Assembly (NCBI RefSeq): GCF_900091955.1
Contig: NZ_FMDF01000078.1
Location: 1 to 57,505, forward strand
DNA: 57,505 bases
Reading direction: 5' to 3'
From: Streptomyces sp. Ncost-T10-10d
Lineage (GTDB): Bacteria; Actinomycetota; Actinomycetes; Streptomycetales; Streptomycetaceae
Below, one piece after another: positions 46,512 through 57,100 of this stretch (positions within the stretch are counted from its first letter, which is position 1; each line of letters begins with the position of its first letter). The notes under the pieces were generated by a model. The model ran no database searches. It was not told the origin of the DNA and saw nothing but the letters and a program-made list of their open reading frames with translations. The position numbers and the translations under genes are program-made.

Positions 46512-46565
46512 TGGGGATGCCGATGTCGTTGAGCAGGGCCGCAAGGACATCGGGATGGAGCGGCG

Positions 46566-47363
46566 CAGGCCGTCTACGACGACGGCGGCCGGCTGCACTT
46601 CGCCGCCCTGGAGCCGGAGCCCGAACCTGCCTCCCTGCTCGACCTGCGCGCCGCGGTGGGCGCGATGCTGCCGCGGGTGGACCTGCCGGAGGTGCTGCTG
46701 GAGGTGTTCTCCTGGACCGGCGCCGACCGGGCGTTCACCTCCGTCACCGGCGGCGATCCCCGCCTTCGGGACCTGCACGTGACGATCGCCGCGCTGCTGG
46801 TCGCCCACGGCTGCAACGTCGGCTACACCCCGGTCCTCGGTGGCGCCGACGCGCTGAAGTACGGGAGGTTGTCCCACGTCGACCAGACGTACCTGCGGCT
46901 GGCGACGTACCGGGCGGCGAACGCTGCCCTCATCGCGCACCAGGCGTCCATCCCGCTCGCACAGGCGTGGGGTGGCGGGCTCGTGGCCTCGGTGAACGGC
47001 ATGCGGTTCGTCGTCCCGGTCCCCAGCGTGTACGCGCGGCCCAACCCCCGGTACTTCGGCGCCTCGACCCGGGGCGGCGGGCGCCGCTCCGGCGCCACCT
47101 GGCTCAACATGATCAACGACCAGGCCGCCGGGCTCGGCGGGAAGGTCGTGGCCGGCACCCCGCGCGACTCCCTCTACGTCCTCGACGTCCTCTACGTCCT
47201 CTTCGACCGCGACGGCGGCCGCCGCCCGGAGATGATCGTCACCGACACCGCCAGCTACCCCGACACCGTCTTCGGCGTGCTCACCCTCGCCGAGAGAGTG
47301 TCGGGGAACCCATCGTTGGAACTTCCGGATGAAGATGCATCAACTTTGGTCCTTTCTCTCTGA
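46566..47363 (+). pseudogene. Tn3-family transposase TnpA fragment
   Basis: The frame holds MLPRVDLPEVLLEVFSWTGA, LHVTIAALLVAHGCNVGYTP, RLSHVDQTYLRLATYRAANA, IPLAQAWGGGLVASVNGMRF, TWLNMINDQAAGLGGKVVAG and MIVTDTASYPDTVFGVLTLA. This is the central DDE part of Tn3-type TnpA with its first two acidic residues. The N-terminal DNA-binding domains and the last catalytic region are missing; after TLAE the sequence is unrelated. It abuts the integrase remnant on the opposite strand. Confidence 0.8.
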
Positions 47364-47398
47364 CAGTCACCGCCGGTAGTTGGTCCTGCTACAGGGTC

Positions 47399-48184
47399 CT
47401 AGAACGCGGGGTTGATGCCCGTATGATTTGGATTCTGTAGGTGGGCCACGTAGAGATTGTTGGGCCAGCTCGCGACCGGAGCTTTCTCTGGCACTTGCAG
47501 CGCCTGCTGTACCACCGCATTAGCCAAGGTCCGTTCGATGTCCGCGCGTGGCCACGCGCGCTCCAGCTCTTTTCGAACCTCAGCAGCATCTGGCAGGATG
47601 TCTTTCCCGAAGTCCATCAACACGCCAAGTCGGATAACTCGAGTCAGACCGCCACGCGCTTCGGCGATGTGAGGTGAGGTGTGCAGAGCAATGGCGTCCC
47701 ATACTTCCTGCAACTGCACTCCTGACAGCTCAGTCTGAGCTTTCAGGAGTGCAGTTGCCGCATTGGCGCCGGCCACCTCGAATCGTTGTGGCGAGCTTTG
47801 TCCGGCGGCGGTTCCGACATCGTGAAGGAGTGCGGCGGCCCAGATGATTTCCTCAGGTATATCGATTTGCTCCCGTTCGGCAATGAGTTGCGAAAGAGAG
47901 CCGACCCGCACGGAGTGGTGCAGGACGGGCGTTGAAACCCGGGCCGAGACGAAATCATGCGCTGGTAGGCAGGCGGAGGTCTTGTCGACTGTGTGCCGTT
48001 CCTTGACTCGGGTGGTGAAGTTGACGGGGTCGATGTGAGCGGTCTCGACTTCGGGGTTGATCTGCTTCAGCCGAGCAAGGAAGAACCCCGGAGCAGCGGT
48101 CGGTGACGCCCTTGCGGCGCACGTCGTGGGCGTCTGGAACTGACCGTCGTACAGCTCGGCTACCTCGGCCGTGCCGGGCAGCAT
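47399..48184 (-). CDS. HD-domain phosphohydrolase-like protein
   Basis: A protein of up to 261 residues with an HD metal-binding domain: VLHHSVRVGSLSQLIAER (first His), IIWAAALLHDVGTAAGQSSP (HD pair) and VWDAIALHTSPHIAEARGG (later His). The layout resembles cyanamide hydratase/DDI2-like HD proteins. The first 60 residues have no clear similarity and the start is unsure: ATG 48184 has no good ribosome-binding site, so the true start may be internal. A second HD protein of the same general type lies at 50101. Confidence 0.65.
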   Translation of the reverse strand: MLPGTAEVAELYDGQFQTPTTCAARASPTAAPGFFLARLKQINPEVETAHIDPVNFTTRVKERHTVDKTSACLPAHDFVSARVSTPVLHHSVRVGSLSQLIAEREQIDIPEEIIWAAALLHDVGTAAGQSSPQRFEVAGANAATALLKAQTELSGVQLQEVWDAIALHTSPHIAEARGGLTRVIRLGVLMDFGKDILPDAAEVRKELERAWPRADIERTLANAVVQQALQVPEKAPVASWPNNLYVAHLQNPNHTGINPAF

Positions 48185-48973
48185 CTAACGGTGCCCAAGG
48201 ACGCCAACCGGCGAGCGCGCCGGGCTGCCGTCGACGGCGCACCGGGTGCCCAGGGTGTTCCCACCGCGCACCGCCAGGACGACGAGCACTCGTACCGCCA
48301 GCATCCATACGAGCTCGGCCGGGGTCACGGCGCACCACACTGAGCGCACCCGCACCGGCCGGGGCGATCTCGGGCGCCTCGGCAGTCCCGCTCCTGCGGG
48401 GACGGTTCCACCCGGCCGCCGGGGAAGCAGGGCTGAGGCGCAGCAAGCTCACCCACAGGCACACCACTCTCACGGCCTTCTTCTATGCCTTGGGAAGCGC
48501 CAAGGATCCCCGAACGCGATCAACGAGGACCTGCAGCAGCGGAACCAGGAGCTGGAAGAACGGCTCAAGAAGGTCCGCGCGGAGGGGGCACGCTGAAGGA
48601 GCAGACGAAGCAGTCCGCCAGGCTGGTCCATGTCCTGGAAGTGGAGAACCACCAGCTGAGGGAGTCGGCAGACAGTAATGGCGTCGTGCGTGTTCTGCCT
48701 CAGCGCCGATGACCGGACTCCCGGCTCGAACAGACGGCTGAGCACATCCAGTCCGTACGCGATGGTGCACGACGGATCCGTACGCCGACGGGGCGAAGAC
48801 GAAGTCCTCGCCACCGCAGTCCTTGATCGCCTTTCTGTCTGCATCTGTGGGACATTGGTGCTGCCGCGCATGGGGCGGCCCGGCAGCCGCCGCCGGCGAT
48901 GGAAGGCGATCGGATACCGCGGCCCGACCTCCCGAAACAGGGACGGTGGTACGGCAGCGAAAGGCGAGCAGTC
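48185..48973. other. Intergenic with coiled-coil remnants
   Basis: No complete gene is recognised. On the plus strand, LRRSKLTHRHTTLTAFFYAL (frame to about 48490) and DLQQRNQELEERLKKVRAEG (48520-48595) resemble helical proteins that accompany some transposases or integrases. They are in different frames and appear decayed. Confidence 0.4.
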
Positions 48974-49965
48974 ATGGAACCCAGGCGGCACATCGTGTTC
49001 GTCGTGTTCGACGGCATCAAGATGCTCGATGTGGCGGGCCCGGCGGAGGTGTTCGCCGAGGCCAACCTGTTCGGCGCCCACTACTCGCTCAGCTATGCCT
49101 CGCCGTCCGGAGAACCGGTCATCACCTCCGTGGGCCTGCGCCTACCCGTCGACAAGGCGGCGGCCGACGTGACCGAGGCGGACACGGTCGTCGTCTCGGG
49201 GGCGACGCCCTGGTCACCCGAGCCGTCCCTGCCGATCTGACCCAGGCGATCCGCATGCTGCACCCCCGCGCCCGGCGGCTGGTGTCGATCTGCACCGGAT
49301 CGTTCGCCCTCGCCGGCGCCGGCGTTCTGGACGGGCGGCGTGCCACCACCCACTGGCGGCACGCCCAGCTGCTCGCCCGCGCCCACCCCGATGTCCAGGT
49401 GCAGCCCGACGCCCTGTTCGTCGAGGACGGCGGCATCGTCACCTCGGCAGGCGTTTCGGCCGGCATCGACCTGGCCCTGGCGCTGGTGGAGCAGGACCAC
49501 GGTGGCGACCTGGCGCGCAACGTTGCCCGCAGCCTCGTGGTGTTCATGCAACGCCCCGGGGGACAGTCCCAGTTCTCGGCACCCCTGGAGGTACGCCCTC
49601 CCCGTACACAGGCCCTGCGCTCTGTGGTCGACCTGGTCGCAGCGCAGCCCGGGCTCCCGCATACCGTCGGCTCACTGGCCGCCCTGATCGACGTCAGCCC
49701 ACGCCACCTGGCGCGGATGTTCACCGCCGAGATGGACACCACTCCGGCGAAGTTTGTCGAGCAGGTCCGTCTCGACCATGCGAAAGCGCTGCTCGATTCG
49801 GGCTGTGGGGTGGCTGAGGCAGCGCGAGCCGCCGGATTCGGGAGCTCGGAGACGATGCGTCGCACCTTCGTGGCCCGCCTGGGTGTCTCGCCGAGCGGCT
49901 ACCGGGCCCGGTTCGCCACCGCCCAGCGCGGCGGCAAAGATGGTGTGGCAGCCCGGGCCCGCTGA
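48974..49965 (+). CDS. GlxA-type AraC-family regulator (one-base frameshift)
   Basis: A regulator of about 330 residues. The N-terminal DJ-1/PfpI-like domain reads HIVFVVFDGIKMLDVAGPAE then VFAEANLFG and continues with LVSICTGSFALAGAGVLDGR and TTHWRHAQLLARAHP. The C-terminal AraC double helix-turn-helix reads SLAALIDVSPRHLARMFTAE and AARAAGFGSSETMRRTFVAR. The first 76 residues are in a different frame. One more G in the run 49198-49202 turns SGATPW into SGGDALVTRAV and joins them. ATG 48974 is the start. It is followed by an HD hydrolase gene that it may control. Confidence 0.8.
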
Positions 49966-50100
49966 ACCCTCGCACGGCCGGGGTCCGGATCTGGCCGGGG
50001 TCCGGATCTGTGGGATACCCGGCAGTTTGGGCGGTGGGCCGGACAGCGATCGGGAGGAACGCTGAATTCAGTTCACTCCACACCCGAGCAAGGAGCGCTC

Positions 50101-50739
50101 ATGTCGGAGAACATCGCGGGGATCGTCATTCCCGACACCCAGCTGGTCCGCGAGGCCACCGACCTCGTCCGTGGCGTTGCCGACGAGACGATCTTCAACC
50201 ACTCGCGTCGCGTCTATCTATGGGGATCGCTGAAGGCGGCCGCGCGCGGGCTCGAGGTCGATCCCGAACTCGCCTATGTGGGCGGCCTCTTCCACGACCT
50301 CGGCCTCACCCCGACCTACGCCACCAAGGACCGGCGCTTCGAACTCGACGGCGCCGAGGCCGCCCGCACCTTCCTGCTCGACCACGGCCGCACCGAGCAG
50401 GACGCCCGCAACGTCTGGCTGGCCATTGCGCTGCACACCACCCCCGAGGTGCCGCTCCAGTTGCCGCCGGACGTCGCCGTGGTGACCCTCGGCGTCGAGA
50501 CCGACGTCCTCGGCCTCGACCTCGCCGAGATCACCGAACAGCAGCGAGCCGAGGTCGTGGCCGCGCACCCGCGCCCAGACTTCAAGAACCGCATCCTGAA
50601 GGCCTTCTACGAGGGCATGGCCGACCGCCCCGACACCACCTTCGGAACCATGAACGACGACGTGCTGGCCCACTTCGACGCCTCGTTTCGCCGGAAGGAC
50701 TTCGTCGAGATCATCCGGAACAACCCGTGGCCGGAGTGA
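50101..50739 (+). CDS. HD-domain protein (cyanamide hydratase-like)
   Basis: A 212-residue metal-dependent hydrolase-like protein. It has ETIFNHSRRVYLWGSLKAAA (first His), AYVGGLFHDLGLTPTY (HD pair), ELDGAEAARTFLLDHG and WLAIALHTTPEVPLQ. These are the motifs of the DDI2/cyanamide hydratase branch of HD proteins, some of which act on nitriles or isonitriles. The reaction here is unknown. AAGGAG lies 6 nt before ATG 50101. It follows the GlxA-type regulator by 135 bp, a common pairing. Confidence 0.78.
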   Translation: MSENIAGIVIPDTQLVREATDLVRGVADETIFNHSRRVYLWGSLKAAARGLEVDPELAYVGGLFHDLGLTPTYATKDRRFELDGAEAARTFLLDHGRTEQDARNVWLAIALHTTPEVPLQLPPDVAVVTLGVETDVLGLDLAEITEQQRAEVVAAHPRPDFKNRILKAFYEGMADRPDTTFGTMNDDVLAHFDASFRRKDFVEIIRNNPWPE

Positions 50740-50850
50740 GGCCGCCACGGCGGCTCACCAGCAGCTGGCGAAAGAGCCGGACCGGTCCAACCGCACTGTC
50801 ACCGGTCGGCCGGAGATGCCCCGGACCGTGAGGGCCCAGGGGTCCGCGAG

Positions 50851-50945
50851 CTATGCCCATTCGACTCCCAGCTCGGCCAGGGCGGCGAGCTGATCGGCGG
50901 TGAGCTTGTCACGTCTCGCGCGGGTGTTCGAAATCCGCACTCCAC
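50851..50945 (-). pseudogene. Helicase-associated-domain C-terminal fragment
   Basis: The minus strand reads RISNTRARRDKLTADQLAAL then AELGVEWA and a TAG stop at 50851-50853. This is the repeated tail of Streptomyces helicase-associated-domain proteins. Nothing else of the protein is present. Confidence 0.55.
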
Positions 50946-51075
50946 ATGCCATGTTTCACCGGGACGCGGCCGCCGGCGGCGCAACTGCGTGGCGTAGGCG
51001 GGGCCGAACGTGGCGCACCAGGCCCGGGCCGTGTCGTAGGAGACGGTGATGCAACGTTCCAGGCATTTACGAGAA

Positions 51076-52056
51076 TCACCGTGCGCGACGATCGTCACGC
51101 ACGGCGACATTCCGTTGAACTGCGGCTTCGGGAGCAGAGCCCGGGAGGAGCGTTATGGCCGGCGGGTCGTGGATCCGCGCTCGGTACCGGGTGCGGCGCT
51201 GGCTGTGCGCGTGGTGTTCCCGCTCGGTCCGGCTGCCGAGCAGCGCCAGGTTCTCCCGGTCGGAGGGTTCGGGGCCCGCGGTGTAGATGCACAGGGTCTG
51301 GTCGGGGTCGTCCGGCGGGGAGAGGCATTCGTAGCGGAAGGTGATGTCGCCGACGAGGGGGTGGCGGTAGCGCTTGACGCCGTGGCTGCGCTCCTGGACC
51401 TGATGGTCAGACCACCAGCGGGGGAACTGCGGGCTGTGCACGGACAGTTCGCCGATCAGGGCCGTCAGCTGCCGGTCGTGGGGATGGCGGCCGGCATCGA
51501 GGCGCAGCATGGCCACGGTCTCCGCCGCCGTGCGCTCCCAGTCCAGGCAGCGCTCCCGTGCGGCGGGGTCGAGAAGCAGGTAGCGGGCATAGTTGCGCCG
51601 GCTCGCCGGGAGTGCGTCGAAGTCGGTGAGCACGGTGCGGGCGAGCCGGTTGGCGGCGAGGACGTCGGTGCGCCTGCCCAGGATGAACGCGGGTACGTGT
51701 TCCAGGATGTCCAGTACCTCGTGGAGGCCGGGGCGGACCCGCTGCGGGCGCTCCGGAGCGCGGCGGCGCGGACCGGTACCGGCCGCGGCCAGGTTCATCA
51801 TGTGGGCGCGCTCGGTCCGGTCCAGGCGCAGGGCCTCGGCGAGGGCGTGCAGGATCTCCTCGGACACGTTGCCGCTGCGGCCCTGTTCGAGGCGGATGTA
51901 GTAGTCGGTGCTGATACCGGCAAGCTGGGCCAGTTCCTCACGGCGCAGTCCGGCCATGCGCCGGGCGCGGGCATCCGGTGCGAGCCCGACGTCGTCGGGC
52001 CGCAGCCGGGCGCGGCGGGAGCGCAGGAACGCGCCGAGCTCCGCAGTCTGCTTCAT
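51076..52056 (-). CDS. XRE-family regulator with MmyB-like ligand domain
   Basis: A 326-residue regulator. The N-terminal XRE helix-turn-helix reads RRMAGLRREELAQLAGISTD then YYIRLEQGRSGNVSEEILHA. The C-terminal PAS-like MmyB domain has HVPAFILGRRTDVLAANRLA and HPLVGDITFRYECLSPPDDP. Members of this family typically repress the divergent dehydrogenase gene, and an SDR gene is present here. ATG 52056 is the start. A palindrome of the type often found between such pairs lies at 52122-52142. Confidence 0.88.
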   Translation of the reverse strand: MKQTAELGAFLRSRRARLRPDDVGLAPDARARRMAGLRREELAQLAGISTDYYIRLEQGRSGNVSEEILHALAEALRLDRTERAHMMNLAAAGTGPRRRAPERPQRVRPGLHEVLDILEHVPAFILGRRTDVLAANRLARTVLTDFDALPASRRNYARYLLLDPAARERCLDWERTAAETVAMLRLDAGRHPHDRQLTALIGELSVHSPQFPRWWSDHQVQERSHGVKRYRHPLVGDITFRYECLSPPDDPDQTLCIYTAGPEPSDRENLALLGSRTEREHHAHSQRRTRYRARIHDPPAITLLPGSAPEAAVQRNVAVRDDRRAR

Positions 52057-52121
52057 ACGGCCTCCGTGATCTGTTCCGTATGTCCATTGTGCGGGGCGTT
52101 GGTGAGGCTGCCGGCCCGCAA

Positions 52122-52142
52122 CCTGGTACCGGTGGAACCAGG
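52122..52142. promoter_or_regulatory. Operator-like palindrome between XRE and SDR genes
   Basis: CCTGGTACC-GGT-GGAACCAGG: 9-bp arms with a single mismatch. It is 66 bp from the XRE start and 106 bp from the SDR start, placed to control both promoters. Confidence 0.6.
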
Positions 52143-52247
52143 CGGGAGCGGGCCAGCTACAGCCGCCGCGATCGCCTGTGCGGCTGGTCTCCTGGATGAG
52201 GTGGCGGGGGATGTCCGCCGCCGGCAGCGATGAAGGAGCACCACCTC

Positions 52248-53018
52248 ATGCCCAAACTGATCACCGACACCACCCTCGCCGGCCGTATCGCCGTGGTCAC
52301 CGGAGCCTCCAGCGGTATCGGCGAGGCCACCGCCCGACGGCTGGCCGCACGTGGCGCCAAGGTGGCCCTGCTGGCCCGCCGCGCCGACCGCCTGGAGGCG
52401 CTGGCCGCCGAGATCGAGCAGGCCGGCGGCGCCGCGATCGTCCTGGCCGTCGACGTCACCGACGCCGAGGCCGTGCGGGCGGCGGCCGAGCGGATCGAGC
52501 GGGAGCTCGGAACCGTCGATCTGCTCGTCAACAACGCCGGAGTGATGCTCCCGGCCCCCATCGAGGAGCTGCGCACCGACCAGTGGCAGCGCCAGATCGA
52601 CCTGAACATCACCGGCCTGAGGAACGTCATCGGCGCGTTCGTTCCGCAGCTGGTCACGGCGGGAGCCGAGCGCGGCGTCGCCGACCTGGTCAACCTGTCC
52701 TCGATCGCCGCGAAGAACATCTTCCCGAACTTCGCCGTCTACTCGGCCACCAAGGCCTACGTCACGCAGCTCTCCCGCCACCTGCGCGCCGAGCTGGGTG
52801 AGAAGCACGTGCGCGTGTCGGCGATCGAGCCCGGGATGACGCACAGCGAGCTGCACGACCACGTCACCGACCAGGGCGTGCAGGAGTGGACGGCCGGAAT
52901 CCACGACATCATGCTCCACTCGGAGGACATCGCCGAGTCCATCGTGTTCACCGCCTCGCTGCCGCCGCGCGTCAACCTGCAGCAGATCACGATCATGCCC
53001 ACCGGCCAGCCCGCCTGA
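52248..53018 (+). CDS. SDR-family oxidoreductase
   Basis: A 256-residue classical short-chain dehydrogenase. The cofactor motif is VTGASSGIGEATARRLAARG, with LLVNNAGVM, the catalytic Ser in LSSIAAKN and the YSATKAYVTQLSRHL active site (Tyr and Lys). An Arg-rich LLARRADR after the second strand favours NADP. ATG 52248 is chosen because GAAGGAG lies 8 nt upstream; ATG 52230 is the alternative. It is divergent from an MmyB-type repressor, the usual arrangement for such genes. Confidence 0.9.
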   Translation: MPKLITDTTLAGRIAVVTGASSGIGEATARRLAARGAKVALLARRADRLEALAAEIEQAGGAAIVLAVDVTDAEAVRAAAERIERELGTVDLLVNNAGVMLPAPIEELRTDQWQRQIDLNITGLRNVIGAFVPQLVTAGAERGVADLVNLSSIAAKNIFPNFAVYSATKAYVTQLSRHLRAELGEKHVRVSAIEPGMTHSELHDHVTDQGVQEWTAGIHDIMLHSEDIAESIVFTASLPPRVNLQQITIMPTGQPA

Positions 53019-53198
53019 CCGCCGGAGCGGGCAGGCGCGGTCGCGCCCTGCCCGGAGCCTGGGCTGCTGCTTCGGGCGGATCTGCTCGTCGTACGTGCGC
53101 CTCGTAGCGACGGGGTGACGAGGGGGAGATCAGAGTTCGGTGTCCTCACGCAAGGACCCGGACAACGAAACCGCTGTCGGAGGGCTACGCCTGCCAGC

Positions 53199-53951
53199 TC
53201 ATTGCCTGCTGCCGCCCGGCGCGAGCAGGCTGGTGACCTCGGCGATCGCCTCTGGGGTCGGCTTGAAGTACCGGCGGACGTTTTCGGGCTTCTTGTGCCG
53301 GGACTTGGCCATCAGCATCAGCAGGGAGGCGCCCTGTTCCCCGAGGCGGGAGAGGCCGGAGTGCCGGTATTCGTGCAGGTCCCAGCCCGTTCCCGGGCCG
53401 TGCATGGCGGTGTGCTCGTCCAGCAGTGCGCGGGCCTGCCCGTACGACAGCCGAGCCAGCCCGGTGTCCGGGCAGACGTCGCGGGGTGCGAGGACCTTGC
53501 CGGGGCCGGGGCGGCGGTGCGTGACGAACACCGGCCCGCGGGTGCGGCCCTTGATCAGCCGGGCGGTGCCCGCGTCCCAGTACACCGTCTCCAGCGCGAA
53601 GTCCTCGCGGGCGCGGCCGCCTCGGCGCCGCGCGGGGGCGCCCTTCGTCTTCACTGGGGCCCGGCGCCCGGCCAGGTCCAGCTCCTCGATGTTGACGTCC
53701 AAGATCTCCTCGGCGCGGGCGCACGTCTCGTAGAGCATCCGCCACAGCGTCTTCTCCCGCAGGTGGACATCCCAGCGGGCGATGAGCCGGTCGATCGCCA
53801 GCTTCGAGCGGGCCGGGGTGTCGGAGTCCGGCGGCGGCATCCGCTTCGTCCAGGCCGGCACCGTCGGCCCGTCGTAGCCGTGCTTGATCGAACCCTGCCG
53901 CCGCACCCGTGACCCGGTCCGTCGGCTCGACGCCCTCGGCCAGGACGCCAC
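53199..53951 (-). CDS. Tyrosine recombinase, N-terminally decayed
   Basis: About 250 residues with the complete catalytic half of a tyrosine recombinase: Arg in [20 protein letters not shown], HxxR in [20 protein letters not shown], and His plus nucleophile Tyr in [17 protein letters not shown]. The middle has [16 protein letters not shown]. The SAM-like N-terminal domain is absent or degenerate ([20 protein letters not shown] is the first recognisable part), so the true start is unclear and the protein may be inactive. It faces the large secreted protein gene. Confidence 0.7.
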   Translation of the reverse strand: MASWPRASSRRTGSRVRRQGSIKHGYDGPTVPAWTKRMPPPDSDTPARSKLAIDRLIARWDVHLREKTLWRMLYETCARAEEILDVNIEELDLAGRRAPVKTKGAPARRRGGRAREDFALETVYWDAGTARLIKGRTRGPVFVTHRRPGPGKVLAPRDVCPDTGLARLSYGQARALLDEHTAMHGPGTGWDLHEYRHSGLSRLGEQGASLLMLMAKSRHKKPENVRRYFKPTPEAIAEVTSLLAPGGSRQ

Positions 53952-54199
53952 CCTCTCTCCTGAAGCAGCCCATCTCTCAGGTCTTGGTGATGCTGGTCAA
54001 CTCTCCACCAGTTTCTCCTCGTTGAGGACAAAGTATGGACGGCTCGGTGCGATGTTCGTACGCTGGGCGTCGATTTCACGCGGAAGTATGCCTGCAACAG
54101 AGCAGAACGCCACCGCACCACTCGTACGTGCATGAACTCCACTCCGCGGACGTGGGCCGCCCCGGACGCGCCGCATCACAGCGCCCAGCAGGAGGAAGA

Positions 54200-57100
54200 G
54201 TGACGTCACGCAAGTACCCGAACCTCCGTAGTCATCGCCCCGGAGCACAAAGAATCACCGGGCTGCTCCTCTCGGTGCTTCTCACCAGTGGCCTCGCCGC
54301 CGCCACCGCCGACGCGGGCGAGAAGCCCTTCACGGACCTGCCGCCCCAGGAACCCGGTGTCACCCTCCGCGTCTTCGACATCCAGTCCCCGCTGAACAAG
54401 CTCTGCGACCTCAAGCCCGCCCAGACCCCCAACGTCGACAAACTGATCCCTGTTGCCGACTGGTCCTCCACCGACGGCTTCGGATTCACCGACAACTTCG
54501 TGTCGCAGATCATCGGCAACATCAACGTCCCTGCCGACGGTACGTACGCCTTCCGTCTGATCAGCGACGACGGATCCCGCCTCTTCATCGGCGGCCGGCA
54601 GGTCATCGACCACGACGGACTGCACGGTGCCGAACCCAAGGACGGTGAGATCACTCTCACCCCCGGCTACCACGCCCTGCATATCGACCACTTCGACCGC
54701 GGCGGCGGCCAGCAGGTCACCCTGCAGTGGAAGCCACCGGGTGCAGCCGACTTCACCCTCGTCCCGAACTCCGTGCTCAGTACCGACGCCGACGTCGTCC
54801 GGGTCACCGCCCCCGGGCGCAAGGAGTGCGAGGGTACCTATGACACCCCTGGCGACGGCCTCCCGTTGACCTCGGTCAACCCCGGTTACACCCTCACCGA
54901 CCTGCGCCCCTCCGGCTTCGAGCCGCAGGTCACCGCGATGGACTGGCTGCCGGACGGCCGGCTCGCCGTGGCCACCTGGGGCGGCAGCACCAAGACCGAG
55001 GGAGAGGTGTACGTCCTCGACCACGTCACGGGCGACACCGGCCCGGAGCAGGTCACGTACAAGAAGATCGCCGGCGGCCTGAAGGAGCCGATGGGGATCA
55101 AGTACGTCGCCGGAAAGCTGTACGTCTCGGAGAAGCACCAGCTGACCGAGTTGTCCGACATCGAGGGCGACAACACCGCAGGCGAGATCCGCAAGGTCGC
55201 CGAGTGGCCGTACGGAGGGAACTTCCATGAGTTCGCCTTCGGCCTGCTCTACGAGGACGGGAACTTCTATCTGAACCTGTCCGTCGCCATCAACTACGGC
55301 GGTGCGACCACCGATCCGCAGCCGGCCGCGAACCGAGGCACCACCATCAAGGTGAACAAGAAGACGGGAAAGGTAAGTTACCTGGCCGGTGGCCTGCGCA
55401 CACCGAATGGGATCGGACGGGGCCCTGAGGGCGAACTCTTCGTCACCGACAACCAGGGCGGCTGGCTGCCCGCCTCCAAGCTGGTACATGTCAAGCAGGA
55501 CCGGTTCTTCAACCACTACACCAACCCGGACGGCCCGTTCGACGACCGCACGGTCACCAAGCCGGTGCTGTGGCTGCCGCAGAACGAGATCGCCAACTCG
55601 CCCAGCACACCGATGCTGTTGAAGAAGGGCCCCTTCGCCGGGCAGATGCTCTTCGGCGACGTCACCTACGGCGGAATCCAGCGCGCCGACCTGGAGAAGG
55701 TGGACGGCGAATACCAGGGCGCGGTGTTCCGGCACACACAGGGCCTGGAAGCAGGCATCACCCGAATCAGCACCGGACCGGACGGCGCGATCTACGTGGG
55801 CGGCCTCGGCGCCGACGGCAACTGGGGCCAGGAAGGCAAACTCCGCTTCGGCCTGCAGAAACTCACACCGAACGGAAAGAGCGTCTTCGACATCAAGACC
55901 ATGCGCGCCACGCGCGACGGCTTCGAACTCAGCTACACCAAGCCTCTGTCGGAGGAGACCGTCGCCAAGCTGACGAGCGGCGCCTACTCCGTAGAGCAGT
56001 GGCGCTACGTTCCCACCCCTGCATACGGGGGGCCGAAGGTCGACGAGGAGGAACTCCCTGTCGCGGCGGCCCGAATATCCAACGACCGTCGCACGGTCAG
56101 GATCACCGTCCCCGGCCTGAAGACCGACCGGGTGGTGCACATACGCTCGCCGCGCCCGTTCGCCTCGGCCGACGGTGAGCAACTCTGGTCCACCGAGGCC
56201 TGGTACACGCTGAACGCGCGTCCGGGCCCCGAGTCGCCCGTGACCGCGTACGACGCCGAGTCGGCGCGACTCTCCGGGGGAGCGGACATCGACACCGAGC
56301 ACACCGGTTACACCGGGGGCGGCTTCGTCGACGGCTTCGGCACCCAGGGTGCCACCGCCACCTTCGACGTCGACGCACCCGCGAAGGGCATCTACGACGT
56401 GGGACTGCGCTACGCCAACGGCCCCAACCCCTTCACCGGCACCAAGACGATCGGCGTCAGCGTGAACGGCGGGCAGTCGCAGCAGACCAGCCTCCCCTCC
56501 ACCGGCGGCTGGAACCGCTGGTCCACCCGGTCCGAGCGGCTCAACCTGCGCAAGGGCCATAACACCATCACCTACACCTATCGGCCCGAGGACACCGGTC
56601 ACGTCAACCTCGACATGATCGAGGTGCGCAGACCCGGCAGCCGTATCGACCTGTTCTCCGGCGGCAGCGTCTCCACCGGCTGGCAGCACACCGACGGCCG
56701 TAGCGTCGAATGGCCGCACACCGCCGAGGACTCCATCGAGGTGTGCTGCGGCGACATCCGTACCAAGCAGGCCTTCGGTGACTTCAGACTGCATGCCGAA
56801 TTCCGGGTGCCGAAGCTGCCGGACGACGTCACCGGGCAGGACCGCGGCAACAGCGGCATCTATCTCCAGGAGCGGTACGAGATCCAGATCCTGGACTCCT
56901 TCGGAGTGGAGAAGCTTGCCGCGAACGAGGCCGCGTCCATCTACAACAAAAAGGCGGCCGACCTGAACGCCGCAACCGCCCCCGAGACTTGGCAGACCTA
57001 CGACATCGTCTTCCGCGCGGCCCGTTTCGACGCCGCGGGCAAGAAGACCGACGACGCCAGGATCACCGTGGTGTGGAACGGCAAGAAGGTCCACGACAAC

